Assembly: GCA_025331445.1 (NCBI GenBank) | Contig: JAIWNE010000016.1 | Span: 124,001-188,000, forward strand | Reading direction: 5' to 3' | Length of the DNA stretch: 64,000 nt | Source of the DNA: Blakeslea trispora | Taxonomy: Eukaryota > Mucoromycota > Mucoromycetes > Mucorales > Choanephoraceae | In this document: piece by piece, positions 12,815 through 27,721 of the stretch | How the letters are laid out: every line of letters starts with the position of its first letter | Numbering within the stretch: the first letter of the stretch is position 1 | Made by a program: the position numbers and the translations under genes | Notes under the pieces: generated by a model | What the model saw: only the letters and a program-made list of their open reading frames with translations | Told to the model about the DNA's origin: nothing | Database searches by the model: none

Positions 12815-15800
12815 TTTCTTTTTTTTTCCTGTTGTTTTCAAATCAAATGAATGCTATAGACAATTTTTTTTTGTTTGCAGATGCTTTTACAAGTTTAAAC
12901 TAATAAAAAAAAATAAAAGAAATAGTTTACAATAAAGTACAGATGAGGTCGAGTTGAGCAAGTAAAAAAAAAAAAAGAAAAACGAACAAGTTGAAGAGAA
13001 AAAAGAAACGTAATTAGATTTTCTCAAGGCGTACTTTTTAGCCTGTATCTTTGGCGTGTTTCTCTTTATGCAATAAAGGGCGAAATAAACAAATATTACA
13101 GTAGAAAAGAAGTCAACCGGTGCCACAATCGTATCACAAATTACCTTTTTTGAGCAATCTCGAAACTTGTTTATTTTTGACACTGAGATGCTACAGTACT
13201 TTCCTAATAAAAACAAGGACCGATAATAGACATTTTATAACCATGGATATTCAAACACAACCTTTGATACTTTTTTATTGAAATAGTGTTTTATACAAGT
13301 GATAAATAAACATTTTTGTCAGGTTCCGAGATAAGAGGGAGGGGGGAGTACATCGTTTAGAAATTTAAAACAAAGTCATAGAAGATAAAGATGGCTCTGA
13401 AAAAACAAATAGAGATGCGACTTATTAGCCAACAGGCATGAGCCAATACTTTTTTTTTTCTCATAATCTGTTTTCTTTTTTTCCATGCATTCACACAAGA
13501 TAACAGAAAAAAAAAGAAATACAAGATAATTGAAATTCTGCACGTTATTTTAACGTACATACTATTGGAATCCCTTTTTTATTTTACAAGTATAAGCTGA
13601 ACAAGTGTTTTGCGAAATACACAAATGTTTGAAAGTCGTATACGATCTAGAACTATCTGTACGCCATCCTCCGAAAAATAATCATTTGCTTGTAAGTAAT
13701 TATGTCTCAGGGCTTAATTCATAGCATAAATTTTATAAATAAACTTCTAAAAGTATCACCGAAATAAAAAAAAAAAAAAGTCCTAGAACGTACACATGAA
13801 AATCAATGGTTTACCTTAAACAGAATGAGTTGACTGTCTTTTAAAAAAAACTCTAATTTTGGTTGACAAAGAAACCCCCCCTCTTCACAAAGTCAAAGTT
13901 CCGGCTTTGTGCATAATTCGCTTATGATTACCAAAAAAAAAAAAAAAAAAAAAAACCTTATACACAACGCCTTAAAATCATCATTTAGGCGGGAAGAAAG
14001 ATTGCAGTAGTCCTTTTTTGTATCAAATTGACCTGTTTTTTTTGGCACTAAAAAAAACAAGAGATGAACAAAAGTATCGGAAACCGTTTCCGAAAGATTA
14101 AAGTTTATTCTTGTAGAAAGAGCACACTAAACAAGAGTGAGTTTTATCATGAATGACAACATAACTATGCTATATCTTTCCTTTTCTCGGTAGAAGCCAA
14201 ATGTTTTGTTTCTGTCCTACCTCAATGTAACTCTGACATCTGATTCGGCAGGAGGTAGGACACTTAACAATGGAAAACAAATAATCAAAGGCAAATGCTG
14301 ATATGTAACACAGTTATGCGTATTTAGCTTTAGAATGCACTATGATTCTCTGTGGTAAAATTTTAAATTTCTATTTCGTTGGGTTTGGCCGAGCATGATT
14401 TCGCATCAATGTATATATCTATCCATTTGTGTTCCTGAAAGAGAAAACATGTTTCAAGAAAACTTGTCATTTGCTTTATGTCTGTTCTCGGCATGGACGA
14501 TAAAAGCATATCGTATTCTTTGACTTTATCGTTTCTCTTTTAGTGAAAAGAATAAATAAGAGAGACATACGCTAATGACCAGAATTGCTTAGTGAAAAGC
14601 AAATTGTGTCTAAATTTTGATAAAGTTTTTTTTTAGTTTATAATGATGCGCATCCTATGCAAACTAAATATATCTTCTAACATTTAACAGCTTCACTTTA
14701 CGCACACACACACACACACACACCCTTGATCAATCCTACCAAAACAAATGACGGTACTAATTAAAAGGTCAATTAGATAGTTTCATCTATGATTCAAGAC
14801 ATCTTGAGGACCCGATTCATGGAGTCTTCTAGAGAAAGCAACTTTATATGATTGAGGTCAAAGCAGCTACTTTATGCTAAAGATAGTTGTTGTCACAATG
14901 CTATGTATGCAACCTAAAATAATCAAACAGTAACACCATAGCTTAAGTTGATTGAGGCTTTGCGTATAGCTTTTTTTTTTCTTTCTCTCTCTTTATTTAC
15001 CTTGTAAAGCTAAAAGAAAAAAAAAAAAGACGCATTCTCGGCCCTGAAATCTTATGTTAACATAAAATACTTACAAAGTCCACAGCCTCTCAGAAAGATT
15101 GCCTCATTATCATAGAGTGTTATTGGAATGATGTATACAATAGTATCTATCACTCATGGATAATTTAATATCCTACAAGTATTGAAGGCTCTCTCTCACT
15201 CTGCTTTTCCAAAACAAATAAATGACAATGAGTAACTAACTTGCTGACGATTCCCTATATTTGCTCCATGTGTCAAAGAGAATATTCGCTCTCAATATCT
15301 TTGTTTCTATGATGCTCATGCAACTATTGTTGTGCTTCATTTGCTTTTTTTTTATACCCTTCTTTATATGTTCGTACTAGATAGGAAACAAGTCAGACAG
15401 ATAGAGGAAGGCACATTCCCTGCTGCAATTCCATTCAGAGACAGGTTGTCTTCCACTGTTTGATCTAGGACCAGTAAATTAAATATGCATCCATTGTAGT
15501 GTTAATCGCCAAAGTACTAAACTCTCCACTCAATGAACCTCTAGACAACAAGTTTTGAGATGTATTTAGTAACAGCCATCTTTACAAACATGGCCTTTTT
15601 CAAATTCTATGACCTGATCGTATCTGAAGAAGACTGTCAGACTAGATGTTGTTTCATTATATATTTGGGCCTCAGCTAGTGGCTTCTGTCAGAACAGAGA
15701 TCGATAACCATTTGGGTTCAAGAGCATCTCTACTCTTTTCCCCCCCAATGAATCGACTCAACATTTGAAAATTAGTAAAGTTTCAAAGAAATGTCATTTA

Positions 15801-17020
15801 ATGAAATGAATTGCGTACAATGACCGCTTTATTTGAAAGTGCTCCTATTCTTGAGACATGCTAGTCTTGTATGCTCTTGAATGGAACAACACTTTAGTGC
15901 TTGAAGTGATTAGAAGTTCAAAGGGACTGCAGTGTATTATGTGTTCTTGTATCAAACGACTACTTTAGCAAGTGTATTGAAAGAAAACTATTGGAAATGA
16001 TAACAATAGCAATCCACAATGTTTTGAAACTAGACGAATATTCGAGAGATGCACGATAGTCTTGTTTTGTTAATTGTGGCTGTTGAAAGGTAGCATGCAA
16101 TTGAGTTGCATCTCTTTTCTTTTAATGTTGCGTAAATTTTTGTTCTTAAAGAAAGGGTGAGTCATGCAGAAAGTGTTGAACAGAATATATTCAGAGTAAA
16201 ATTGGCTGTGGTATAAACATTTCGTTTTCAACATGAAGAAAGCATCATGATTAAAGAATAGTCAAGGATCTTGTTCTTGGTAAAGCAACCTTTAGATTAA
16301 ATGGATTCTATCATCATAAAAAGGGGACTCAGTGCTTTACAGTAAGTCAGTGGATTTGAGAGTACATAATAGCATTATAAGAACATGAACACTTTTTGGA
16401 CAAAGTGCAAAAATTATAATTCAAGAGAAAGAGGGTTGTAATGATACTCCATTTAGGCCTTCAGTCAAATTGTTATTCAAATGGTAAGCATTGGACTTGA
16501 AATGATTTTATGAGGCTTTTTTGGTGAAGAAAGATTTTGCTGAATATCACCCTAACAAAATCTGGAAGCTTTTTAGTTTCCTCAACTAACGATGTATTCT
16601 CACTATTGCTCACTCTCAGACTTGGCTGTCATACTCAATCCTTCATGCCTTGACTTTTTCTTCTTATCTGCCATAACATGAGCATACATATTGGGTTCAA
16701 AATGATCTTCATTTCAATGCAACAACAAGATGTATAAAAACAATAAAGAGATGAGGCATCCTTTTGTGTATAGTTAGACTTGTTCTTAAAGCCACCCTCT
16801 TTTCCATTAAAACTCTCTTATAGAAAGGTGCTATTTAGAGGGGGTCTTCAAGTTCAGCTATCATGATCTCCCTAACAGAGAAAAATATCTTCAATTTCAT
16901 TGGACAAAGGTATGTGACTTGCAAATCTCGACAACTCCGGTCAATAAACGTTTTTTTTTTTCTTTTTCTTAAATTGTCCTTTTTTTTTTTTATCTTTGTT
17001 GTGTGATTCATTCTTTAAAG
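12815..17020. other. Long intergenic stretch, no gene seen
   Basis: About 4.2 kb between the gellin start and the DBP2 start, which point away from each other. It is AT-rich with many A/T runs, including an A run near 13,933-13,955 and a (CA)10 microsatellite at 14,703-14,722. I found no sustained reading frame with splice support and no tRNA or rRNA-like sequence. It presumably holds both promoters; nothing more can be said. Confidence 0.6.
14703..14722. repeat. (CA)10 microsatellite
   Basis: Ten perfect CA dinucleotides in the gellin-DBP2 intergenic region. Confidence 0.95.
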
Positions 17021-19500
<2,480 letters not shown>

Positions 19501-19731
19501 ACACTGCCTCTACTTTTCTATTCTTTATTTACTATTTAGACTCTATTGCTTTCTCTCTTTTTTTTTATTTTATTTTTCATGTAAATAATCTTCCATTTGT
19601 TTGCCATGCTTAATTAAGAAATAAAGCCTTTTTTTTTTATTTTTTTGACAGAAAAATATTTTTTTAAGAAATAGCGTAGTTTTTTTTTTTTTTTTTTTAT
19701 CAAGGGTAGTGTTTTTCTCTTTAAAATTATT

Positions 19732-20527
19732 ATGAGCACAGACAATAATGAAGAACGAGTGTCTCTGAAAGACTTGAAGAAGTTTGAGAAATGGACCAAG
19801 TCACTCAAGTATATCACAGGGCTTGGTATGACTGCAGCAGAAGAAGAAGACTACAAGAAACGTCTTGAAACAGATCTCGAAGACTATCAGTGCAATCAAT
19901 GTGAATCTTGGAAGAACAACCTTTTAAAAAACAGTCAGTAAGAAATCCAAAAGATAACAAAAAAAAAAAGGGGCAAACATCTGATCCATCTCGTTAGGTC
20001 CACCTGTACGTTTTATGATGGATGAACTCAAAAAGATCAACAAACAAATGACTCGCGAAGACTTCAAGTGTATGCCTTGTGACATTACCAAGGCAGGAGG
20101 TTTCTCACCTGTAGAAGGTGTCTTGTTGTGTCAGAATAGACTTGTGTCCAAGAAACATCAAGAACACACGATGGTGCATGAAATGGTGCACATGTACGAT
20201 CATCATAAATTCAAAGTGGATTGGAACAATCTAAAACATCAAGCTTGTAGTGAAGTAAGCATATATAAAGGTTATACACAACTGTTTATTCATATAAAAA
20301 AAAAGATTAGAGCAGCTAGTTTAAGTGGTGATTGTGGTTGGACACGAGAGATCCAAAGAGGTTTCTTTACCTTTACAAAACAACACCAAGCATGTGTCAA
20401 GAGAAGAGCCATTATCTCTGTTCGACAGAATCCCAATTGTCAAAGTGAAGAAGAAGCTGAACGTGCTGTATCCAGTGTATTTGAAAGTTGTTTTGCAGAT
20501 ACCAGACCTTTTGATGAAATTTATTAA
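19732..20527 (+). CDS. ATP23: Mitochondrial inner membrane protease ATP23
   Basis: Exons 19732-19933, 19998-20254 and 20306-20527 give 226 residues. The HEMVH zinc-metalloprotease motif (HEXXH) is at about 128-132, followed by YDH, the conserved HQACSE and then IRAASLSGDC. Cysteine pairs such as CNQC and CMPC precede it. ATP23 family proteins act in the intermembrane space, maturing ATP synthase subunit 6 in yeast and chaperoning its assembly. The first donor must be GTCAGT at 19934, because the nearby GTAAGA would break the frame. The third exon joins HQACSE to IRAAS as in the family; the 51-bp intron before it is a multiple of three with no stop, so retention would insert 17 residues. No classical presequence is seen, as expected for twin-cysteine import. 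Confidence 0.93.
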
Positions 20528-20623
20528 ATTTTTCTTTTTTTGACTGAGTTTTTTTTTTTTACTATATAATTCTTTATCCCTCCTTTTTTACGTGTTTTCT
20601 CTCTTTCTTTTTTCTTTTTAAAA

Positions 20624-21236
20624 ATGTCTACTGCTAGTCCTTATAGTGCTCAAGGTGCTCAACATAAATTAAAGGAAGTGATTACTCGTTTGGATATAGA
20701 GCTATCCAAGTACAGATATGCCAATGAATTTGAACAAAAGACAGGTGTACCTAAAAGCTATGTTGCTCTTGGTGCTGCTGGTGTTGTCTTTTTGATGATT
20801 TTCTTTAATTTCGCTGGTCAACTGTTGACAAATACGATTTCTTGGTTATATCCTGGTAAATTCCTTATCTGTTTAAGCTGATGAACCCTTTATTGATCAT
20901 CTCTTTATAGCCTATGCCTCTTTCAAGGCCATCGAAACTCCCGATAAAGAAGACGATAAACAATGGTTGACCTATTGGACTGTGATTGGTTTTGTTCAGA
21001 CAGCCGAATACTTTTCTGATATTCTTCTCTATTGGTTCCCCTTTTATTATCTCTTCAAGACTTTGTTTGTTCTTTATTTGGCATTGCCTCAATTCAAAGG
21101 TGCTCAAACTCTCTACAATCGTTTCTTGCGACCTTACCTTCTTGAGTCTCAAGGCAATATTGATATTCATACAAACAAGTTCAAGGCTAAAGTGAACGAA
21201 TTTACCTCTGAATTCACTGGCCATAAGGCTGAATAA
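20624..21236 (+). CDS. YOP1: YOP1/REEP5-type ER membrane-shaping protein
   Basis: Exons 20624-20855 and 20911-21236 give 185 residues. The N-terminal region includes KTGVPKSYVALGAAG followed by a hydrophobic hairpin (about 50-77), then the family signature YPAYASFKAIE and DDKQWLTYWTVIGF, and a second hydrophobic pair with FPFYYLFKTLFVLYLALPQFKGAQ. This is the TB2/DP1/HVA22 domain; family members curve tubular ER through reticulon-like hairpins. Length matches yeast YOP1 (about 180). The intron falls inside the YP|AYASF signature. The start at 20624 follows a pyrimidine-rich leader, with only 96 bp between the ATP23 stop and this ATG. A G10 run follows an AATAAA-like signal after the stop. Confidence 0.94.
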
Positions 21237-21300
21237 GAGGTGTTTCAAATTGGCTCACCTATTCAATGTATATCTACTTTGTATCCTAAATAAATAAAGA

Positions 21301-21310
21301 GGGGGGGGGG
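21301..21310. repeat. G10 homopolymer
   Basis: Ten consecutive G directly after an AATAAAGA sequence downstream of YOP1. Similar runs occur at 36,422, 39,798, 41,613 and 41,857. Confidence 0.9.
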
Positions 21311-21429
21311 ACCTTTTTCTTTTTTTTTTTTTGCCGAATTTCCACTCTCTCTCTTTTTTTTTAATGCACCAAGTCAGGGGAAAAAAAAAAAAGTTGCGAT
21401 TCCCTTAAAGAGTGTTGAAACCCCACTGG

Positions 21430-21473
21430 CCAATAGGAATTCGCCCATCATTGAATGTCAGTTGCCTATAAAA
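21430..21473 (+). promoter_or_regulatory. CCAAT box and TATA box upstream of the SMCR8-like gene
   Basis: CCAAT at 21430-21434 and TATAAAA at 21467-21473, 33 nt apart, followed by a pyrimidine-rich leader to the ATG at 21650. Arrangement and spacing fit a fungal core promoter; function is inferred. Confidence 0.5.
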
Positions 21474-21649
21474 CAAGCAAACTCTTTTTCTTTTTTATTG
21501 CTTTCTTTTTCTTTTTTTTTTTTACAAAGCAAATATGGGACAAAAGAAAGAAGCAGTGATAGACCATTCAAAGTAACACACTCAAAAACAACCCCTAAAT
21601 CACTTTTTTATTTTGTGATTGACTTTTTTTTGATAGTCTTTCAGAAAAG

Positions 21650-24522
21650 ATGGATTGTTGGTGGGCTAACCAAGTGTTGATGCCTACACTAGTAAGCCAT
21701 AAGGACTTTGTGTTGATTAGTGAATTTTCAGAATTAGAGGGTCCACTCCCTCTTGCTGTTGTCACAGGCACAAATTACCTGGATCTAAAGCAGTCAACCA
21801 ACAAAGAGGATTCAGCTTATGTTGAGAAAGAATTAGAGCAACTCGGTTTAGGCTCTTTTGATTTCAATGCGTTTGTATTACGTGTTGTCTCTGTGGACCG
21901 AAGTTCAGAACTAGAGTAAGATTAGAAAGTGTATGAAACAAGAGGGACTAATAGAAAGGATAGAATGGCTTTATCTGAAGAATCCATGCAATCCACTCTA
22001 TTTTTGATACCAGATGATACTCAAATCTATTTTACAGATTCAGAGCATCAATTCTTTGCCTTTGTAAGCACTCTTTTTTGGTTGAATCCAACTGTATTGA
22101 CCACTTTTTTTTTTCTTAGACACATCATTTAACTCTGTTTGATATTCATGCAAGAGGTTATGTACACCCTATTGCATTATCTTATATCACTCGAGATCCA
22201 GATAAAATCATGCTTCGATTTCAAGAGTTTATGGACAAGTTTACAGAGGTAATAGAAATTCAATTGGAAGACTATACCCCTAACAAACAGCCTTAGGTCT
22301 CTGTCAAGATGAAAAAGGGCAATTACTTGAATTTCATGTTGGATTTAAAATGCAGATTGCTTGATTTAGAACACACTCAAGCCATGTTGAAGGATAGAAC
22401 AGACAACAAAAAACCAGCCTTATCTGCACAGGCCATTCAACAGACCATCACAGCCACAAAACTCATGATAGACACACTGGATCTAAGTCTCAGTCAGATC
22501 AAGACATCAAGAACAGATAAACCCATCCATCAGACTGAAATCACAATCGATAAAGATCCTCTTGTCTTACCTCCATGGCATGCCCTGGTCGAACCTCCCT
22601 CAGACTACCAACCCAACTGTATCGATACACTCTATCCAGTACCACACTTTGAACGAAAGTTACGTTCATTGGCTCAACTCTGTCAAGAACCAGATGAAAA
22701 TGAACCAAACCGTAGAGAATCCATCACTCAGAATACAGTCACCATGATCCCCTTGGTGTTTTCCATGATGGAAGGACAACAATCATCGCATGCATCCAAC
22801 ATACGCACTACTTTAGCAAGTACATTTATGCATGATGTCTATACGAAAGTCATCAAATCCATTCAAGATATCGCACATTATTTTGGAAAGAGTAGTGTTG
22901 TTTTAGAGGTAGAGGAAGAAGAAGAGGTCTTTGTGGATCCTGTTGATTCTGCTCTTACGATTGGAAGAACATTGATGCTTAACATGAGTCATCCTCAACC
23001 AAGAAGGTGAGTTGAAACAAATCGTCTGTATTTATTATTGACAATTTCAACAGTAATGATGAATCCATATGTACTTTGAAGGTAAAACAAAAGAGAGAGA
23101 CAACATGTTTATTATGTCCAACCATAAACCCTACTAAGTAGGAAGATACAGTAGAGATGAAGAGAACAGACACTGAATGTTCCATCAACCTACCCTTCAC
23201 ACCATCCACTCCAGCTACAGACAACATCACCTCAAACAAAGACGAAACACTGTACTATCCCATCTTGTTTTCCCCACTTCAGTTATGGAAATCAAGTGGT
23301 TCATCCAACACCAGTCTTCTTCAGACACTTGTACAATATCGATCCCTGATTGTCGATGTCATCTTTTCTTTACTGATCGGACGCACTGTATTCATTCAAG
23401 GCATGGCTCACAATAAAAAGTAAGTGGATGGATTTTTAGGGGCATGTATCTCATACTCTATTTAGAAAAGTGCAACAGGTAGTCAGGGCATTGTCTGTCT
23501 TTGTTCCTGGTCAACACAAGGAACGACATCAGATCATTGACTGGTTTGATAGTACTCGACTGACTCAATCACACATGAGTAGTATCAAGCTGGTAGGTGT
23601 CAACAAGGACAATATGGATTCAAGTATCCATCTCGACAGTAGTTGTGTGCTTGATATTGATTCCAAAAAGGGCTCATTACATTCCAGTCCTGTCTATGTT
23701 GAAGGACAATGGATCAATCAGTTATTGGATCGAATGACACTCTTTACAGTAAAGTGTTTGATAGGAAAAAACGAGTTTCCACACACTGACTTTTGTTTTA
23801 TAGTCGGATGAATCCTATCTAGCTTATTTACACACTGTCTTTATGACCATGTCCTTGAAGGCATTTATATACCATCACTTGCACATCTCTGAAGAATTCA
23901 GCCTAGAAGAAGATGATACCAACAAGGGTTATGCGTCTGAGACATCAGAGAGTAGTACCATCAGTAGAAAATGGAGTCTTCGGTTGATAAATTACCTAAA
24001 AAAGCAAGAAGATCAAGATGATCACTCTGAGCGATCCAACTCAGACGAAGAAAACCAGGCTACAGTGACCTTACAGGACATCTTGCCTCATCCAGCTGTG
24101 GATCGTCCAGCCAATGTCACCAGCCTGTTTCATACAATTGAATCCACCCAAGCTACATCTCATAGCAGTCGAAGAGAATCCATCAGTTCAATCAGCAGTC
24201 AAGATCGAATGAGTCAGCTATCCTTTTTGAATTTTGATCCAGATGAACTTTTGTTTGAAGAAAGTAGTAGTAGTAGCGAAGAAGAAAGCTCAAGAAGAAG
24301 AAGGTTGCATCCTAAAAAACATCGGTTTAGACAGTTTGATATTGGACCTGATGGTGTTTCCTTGATGGAGAGAAGAGGTAGACATTATCTTCAAGAAAAG
24401 CTAAAAGTGTATGGTGATGATCAGACAATTGTGGTGGTAAGTTGCTTTGCAGACATTTGTTGTAGGCTTTTTTTAAATTTATTTTGTGTATGGGATAGTA
24501 TTTGGCTACTTGTGTATTATAA
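21650..24522 (+). CDS. SMCR8: SMCR8-like DENN-domain protein (C9orf72-SMCR8 complex subunit)
   Basis: Exons 21650-21915, 21955-22063, 22120-22248, 22297-23006, 23054-23081, 23142-23419, 23466-23748, 23804-24436 and probably 24499-24522 give about 819 residues. The N-terminal longin region has DFVLISEFSELEGPLPL, FDFNAFVLRVVSVD, HHLTLFDIHARGYVHPIALSYIT and RFQEFMDKFTEV, closely paralleling animal SMCR8. A coiled segment follows, then a central DENN-like block with LLIGRTVFIQG and ALSVFVPG, and a Ser-rich acidic linker. In animals SMCR8 pairs with C9orf72 and WDR41 at lysosomes and acts as a GAP for small GTPases in autophagy and mTORC1 control; a fungal role is inference. Exon 5 is only 28 nt. 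The last intron and C-terminus are uncertain: reading through the donor at 24437 would instead stop at 24532. Confidence 0.82.
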
Positions 24523-24757
24523 TATTCGATGAGAAAAATAGTTCGGAGTTTGTATTTAAATCATCATGCTTGTTATTTTGTTGCTACTCAGCTCTGATGT
24601 TTAAAAATAAAAAGCTAAAAAAAATAAAAAATGAACAGGAAGATCCTTTTTTTTTTCTTTTTTTTCAATAGAATAATTTTTTCTTATTATTATTAAATAC
24701 AGAAAACAACAAAAAAAAAAAAAAAGAAAAAAATAACGATTTTTATTATTTTTACCT

Positions 24758-24766
24758 ATGAAATGA
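24758..24766 (+). promoter_or_regulatory. Two-codon uORF overlapping the zinc-finger gene start
   Basis: ATG AAA TGA at 24758-24766 overlaps the proposed start codon at 24763-24765, so its stop and the main start share ATGA. This could meter initiation by termination-reinitiation or leaky scanning (inference). Confidence 0.45.
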
Positions 24767-25607
24767 ATCAAGATAAGCCAAGTTTGCCTTCGATTAAAGA
24801 CCTCTTGGAAGGAGGCCCAGGTTTGATAGGTGAAAGTCTGTCCTGTTATCTAACGAGTGAATAAACTAAACCAAATCCATAGATTATTCTCAACACATCA
24901 ATCCAAAGAAAAGTCGCCATAGAAGACATGCTTCTGAACATATTACAGGAAGTCATCATTCATTTCCACCTACTATACCACCACCACCATTACCTTCCAT
25001 ATCGTATGATCACCTAGAGAAGCCTCAAGAAGAACTAATACATGCCACATTACCATTGGAGATGCAAAGTCTCTCTCTGGACAAACCCCAAAAGAAACCA
25101 GAACCTCTTGCTCTAAAGAATCTCTTGTTGGAATCTAAAGTAGAACCCAACAGGAGAAGAACCCATTCAAGATCTTATTCTGACTTTACACATCCTTATT
25201 CTCTTAAACAGAATGATACCAACAATAGAACCCCCTCACCACAAACAGGCAAACTACCTATTGCACCCACCCCATTAAGTCTGATGCCGATACGACCCAA
25301 GTTTCCAGAGCTTGAAGAAGAAAAGACAGCAGAAGATCCCATTGTACATACACCGTTATCGAAAACCATCCTAAATCACGAATCTACAAACCCCACCAAA
25401 TATGTCTGTCCTTATTGTTCAAAAGGATTCACAAGACCCTCTAGTTTACGGACCCATACATATTCACACACAGGTGAAAAACCTTTTCTCTGCACTGAAC
25501 CAGGATGTGGGCGTAAGTTCAGTGTTCAATCAAACCTTCGACGTCATTTACGTGTGCACCGATCCAAGAAACCATCTACTTTATTTCTTTCCAAAAACAT
25601 TCATTAA
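24763..25607 (+). CDS. C2H2 zinc-finger protein, putative transcription factor
   Basis: Exons 24763-24829 and 24883-25607 give 263 residues. The first ~205 residues are polar and Pro/Ser-rich and look disordered, with a PPPPLP stretch. Two adjacent C-terminal C2H2 fingers follow: CPYC with HTYSH, the linker HTGEKPF, then CTEPGC with HLRVH. The second finger has the four-residue cysteine spacing common in fungal factors. Both fingers keep all metal ligands, so DNA binding is likely; targets are unknown. The donor is ambiguous: GTGAAA at 24830 is used here, while GTTTGA at 24821 gives three residues fewer. It converges on the GTPBP1 gene with 18 bp between stop codons. Confidence 0.82.
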
Positions 25608-25625
25608 ATAACTATTTTATTATTA

Positions 25626-27721
25626 TTATAATTTTACTAAGCGAGTAATCTTTCCTACACCTTTTGTACGTCCTTCTCTGAAAATCAAGCGTGTTCCTAC
25701 TGTCAAATATTCTGGATGCTTGACAAACTCAAATTCCTAATAAAGATCTTCTTTAGTCTTAATGTTTTTTTTTGTTCATTTATCACTGACCACTTTAGCC
25801 CGATCACCAGTACGTAACACACTCTTGTCTGTTGTGAGAATACGAGCCGTTTGTCTGACGGCACCACAATGAACCATGGCTTGATACTTGTTCTTGATGG
25901 TGGTTGAATGATAGAGCACAAGCACTTCAGCTTCAAATCGTTTGGATGTAGGAGGTATGAAGGTAGGTTTATCTTTATCGTAAGCCAAGAGCACCTGACC
26001 CTTTCGAATGGTATTTCGCCGCACGTTCTTGAGGGCAAAGGTAACACTCTGACCGGCTCGAGCAGCAGGCACAGAGACTCGTTTACGATGAATGCCCTTG
26101 ATGGTCGTTGTCACAAATTGACCAGCATGATCAGGACCCAACAGGACCTTGTCACCAATATGAATCACGCCTGATTTCATGACACCACTGACCACAGTAC
26201 CCACAAAGGGAACAGAATAAGTCTCGTTGATTTCAAAATGAAAGGGTTGATCTGTTTCGTATCGTGTGAGGGATGGCAACACATTCAGGAAATTACGTAT
26301 CAAGTCAAGACCTTGACCAGTCACATTGGATACTTGAAAGATAGGACAAAGACGTTCACTCACAAAATTTTGCTATTCATCCGAGTTAGCTCCATGCCTT
26401 GATTGGTCTATACACAACTTACAGCTGTCATGACAACATCATGGTTGTTATCGACAAATAAAGGAATTTTTCGACATGATTTAGATTTCAGTATGGATGT
26501 TAGTTCCTTGGTTGTCTTTTCCAACACATGTTGAGGACATCGATCAATCTTGGTAATCACCACCAAGACAGGGATATTCAAGGATAAAGCGAGTCCCAAA
26601 TGTTCTTTTGACATACCAATCATACCCGCATTAGCACCCACCTAAAATTTAAGCTGTTAGTTGTATGTAAGCATCATTCACCCTTCCTTTTGCTTTACCA
26701 TCAACATGGCGAATTCAGGTGCACTACCTGTCATGCCAAAAACAGTTGTCTTTAGATATTTTTCATGTCCCGCTAAATCCACAAAACTCAACACTTTGGC
26801 AGCTTTCGCAGCAATCTCTTCCCAACTAGAGGCCTTTTTGGCAGCAGTGGAATGACTTGTATGGATCATGACAGGTCTTGATTTGGCATCGAATCCCAAG
26901 ATTTCACCACCTACACTGGAGGTACGACCTGATTCGATTTCGTGTTTATGTCGAAACAGATTGACACGTGCTTTGCCTCGACCATCATCCAACACACCTT
27001 TTGTCAAGACACCAAGCATGGTGGACTATAGTCTAGATGAATGGACTATATCTTATCATTTGTTTTATGGACTTTTTACCTTGCCTGCATCTACATTGCC
27101 TACCACAGCTACTCGGATCTCTAATAAATCTTGTACGGATTGAGGTCTTTTTCGAATCATGAGATGAGCTACAATGTCCTCTGTCTTTTCAGCTTGTTGT
27201 TTGGTAGGATCAAGTTCGTCCAGATCATCAATATTGGCAAAATCAGCTTCGAGCTTATCGGTCACTTTGGTGATTGTCTCGATACAGGTCGTATATTGAT
27301 CTCGAGTGAGTTTCATGGGAGAACCATCCTCTAAATGAAACACGATCAATACAATAGTCTATCAAGTTCCCTTTTTAGTATTTACCATCGATCCCAATCT
27401 CAAACAATGTCTCTCCACGTCCTTGTTCAATACGAGTTGACAGTAAATCAGTTAAATAGTCTAGATCTTGTTCTGTTGGTTCAAGAAGTACTTGCTATTC
27501 ATCCATTGTAAGCAAACTTGATGTCTTCTTTGACTCTATCTTACCTTGAGTGTATGATGATGGTATCCTCTATCATCAGCACCACTGTCCATGAGGTTAT
27601 CAAGCATGTTATCTACCAAAGCTTCATGTTGTTTATCATCTTGAATAGAAGTGTTTGAGAGTGCAGAAGCCAGTATTGAAGCTTCATCTAGAGAGTTGTT
27701 CATTCTGCTTCCATCTACCAT
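25626..27721 (-). CDS. GTPBP1: GTPBP1/GTPBP2-type translational GTPase
   Basis: Exons (minus) 27721-27545, 27494-27386, 27330-27080, 27025-26699, 26641-26423, 26372-25791 and 25736-25626 give 591 residues. The G domain has G1 [11 protein letters not shown] (split by an intron between K and S), [14 protein letters not shown]3 DLAGHEKY and G4 TKID; EF-Tu-like domains 2 and 3 follow ([28 protein letters not shown]). The protein ends [11 protein letters not shown] then [13 protein letters not shown], diagnostic of GTPBP1. Members resemble eEF1A/eRF3 and act in ribosome rescue and mRNA surveillance in animals. The start at 27721 is the first ATG; a second in-frame ATG lies six codons later. The last donor is GTCAGT at 25790; without splicing, the protein would end after VSDK and lose the conserved C-terminus. 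Confidence 0.93.

Noticed and set aside
25776..25790. GTPBP1 ending at VSDK before the last exon
   Set aside because: Splicing at GTCAGT restores the conserved FVKHPEYL and [13 protein letters not shown] end of the family.
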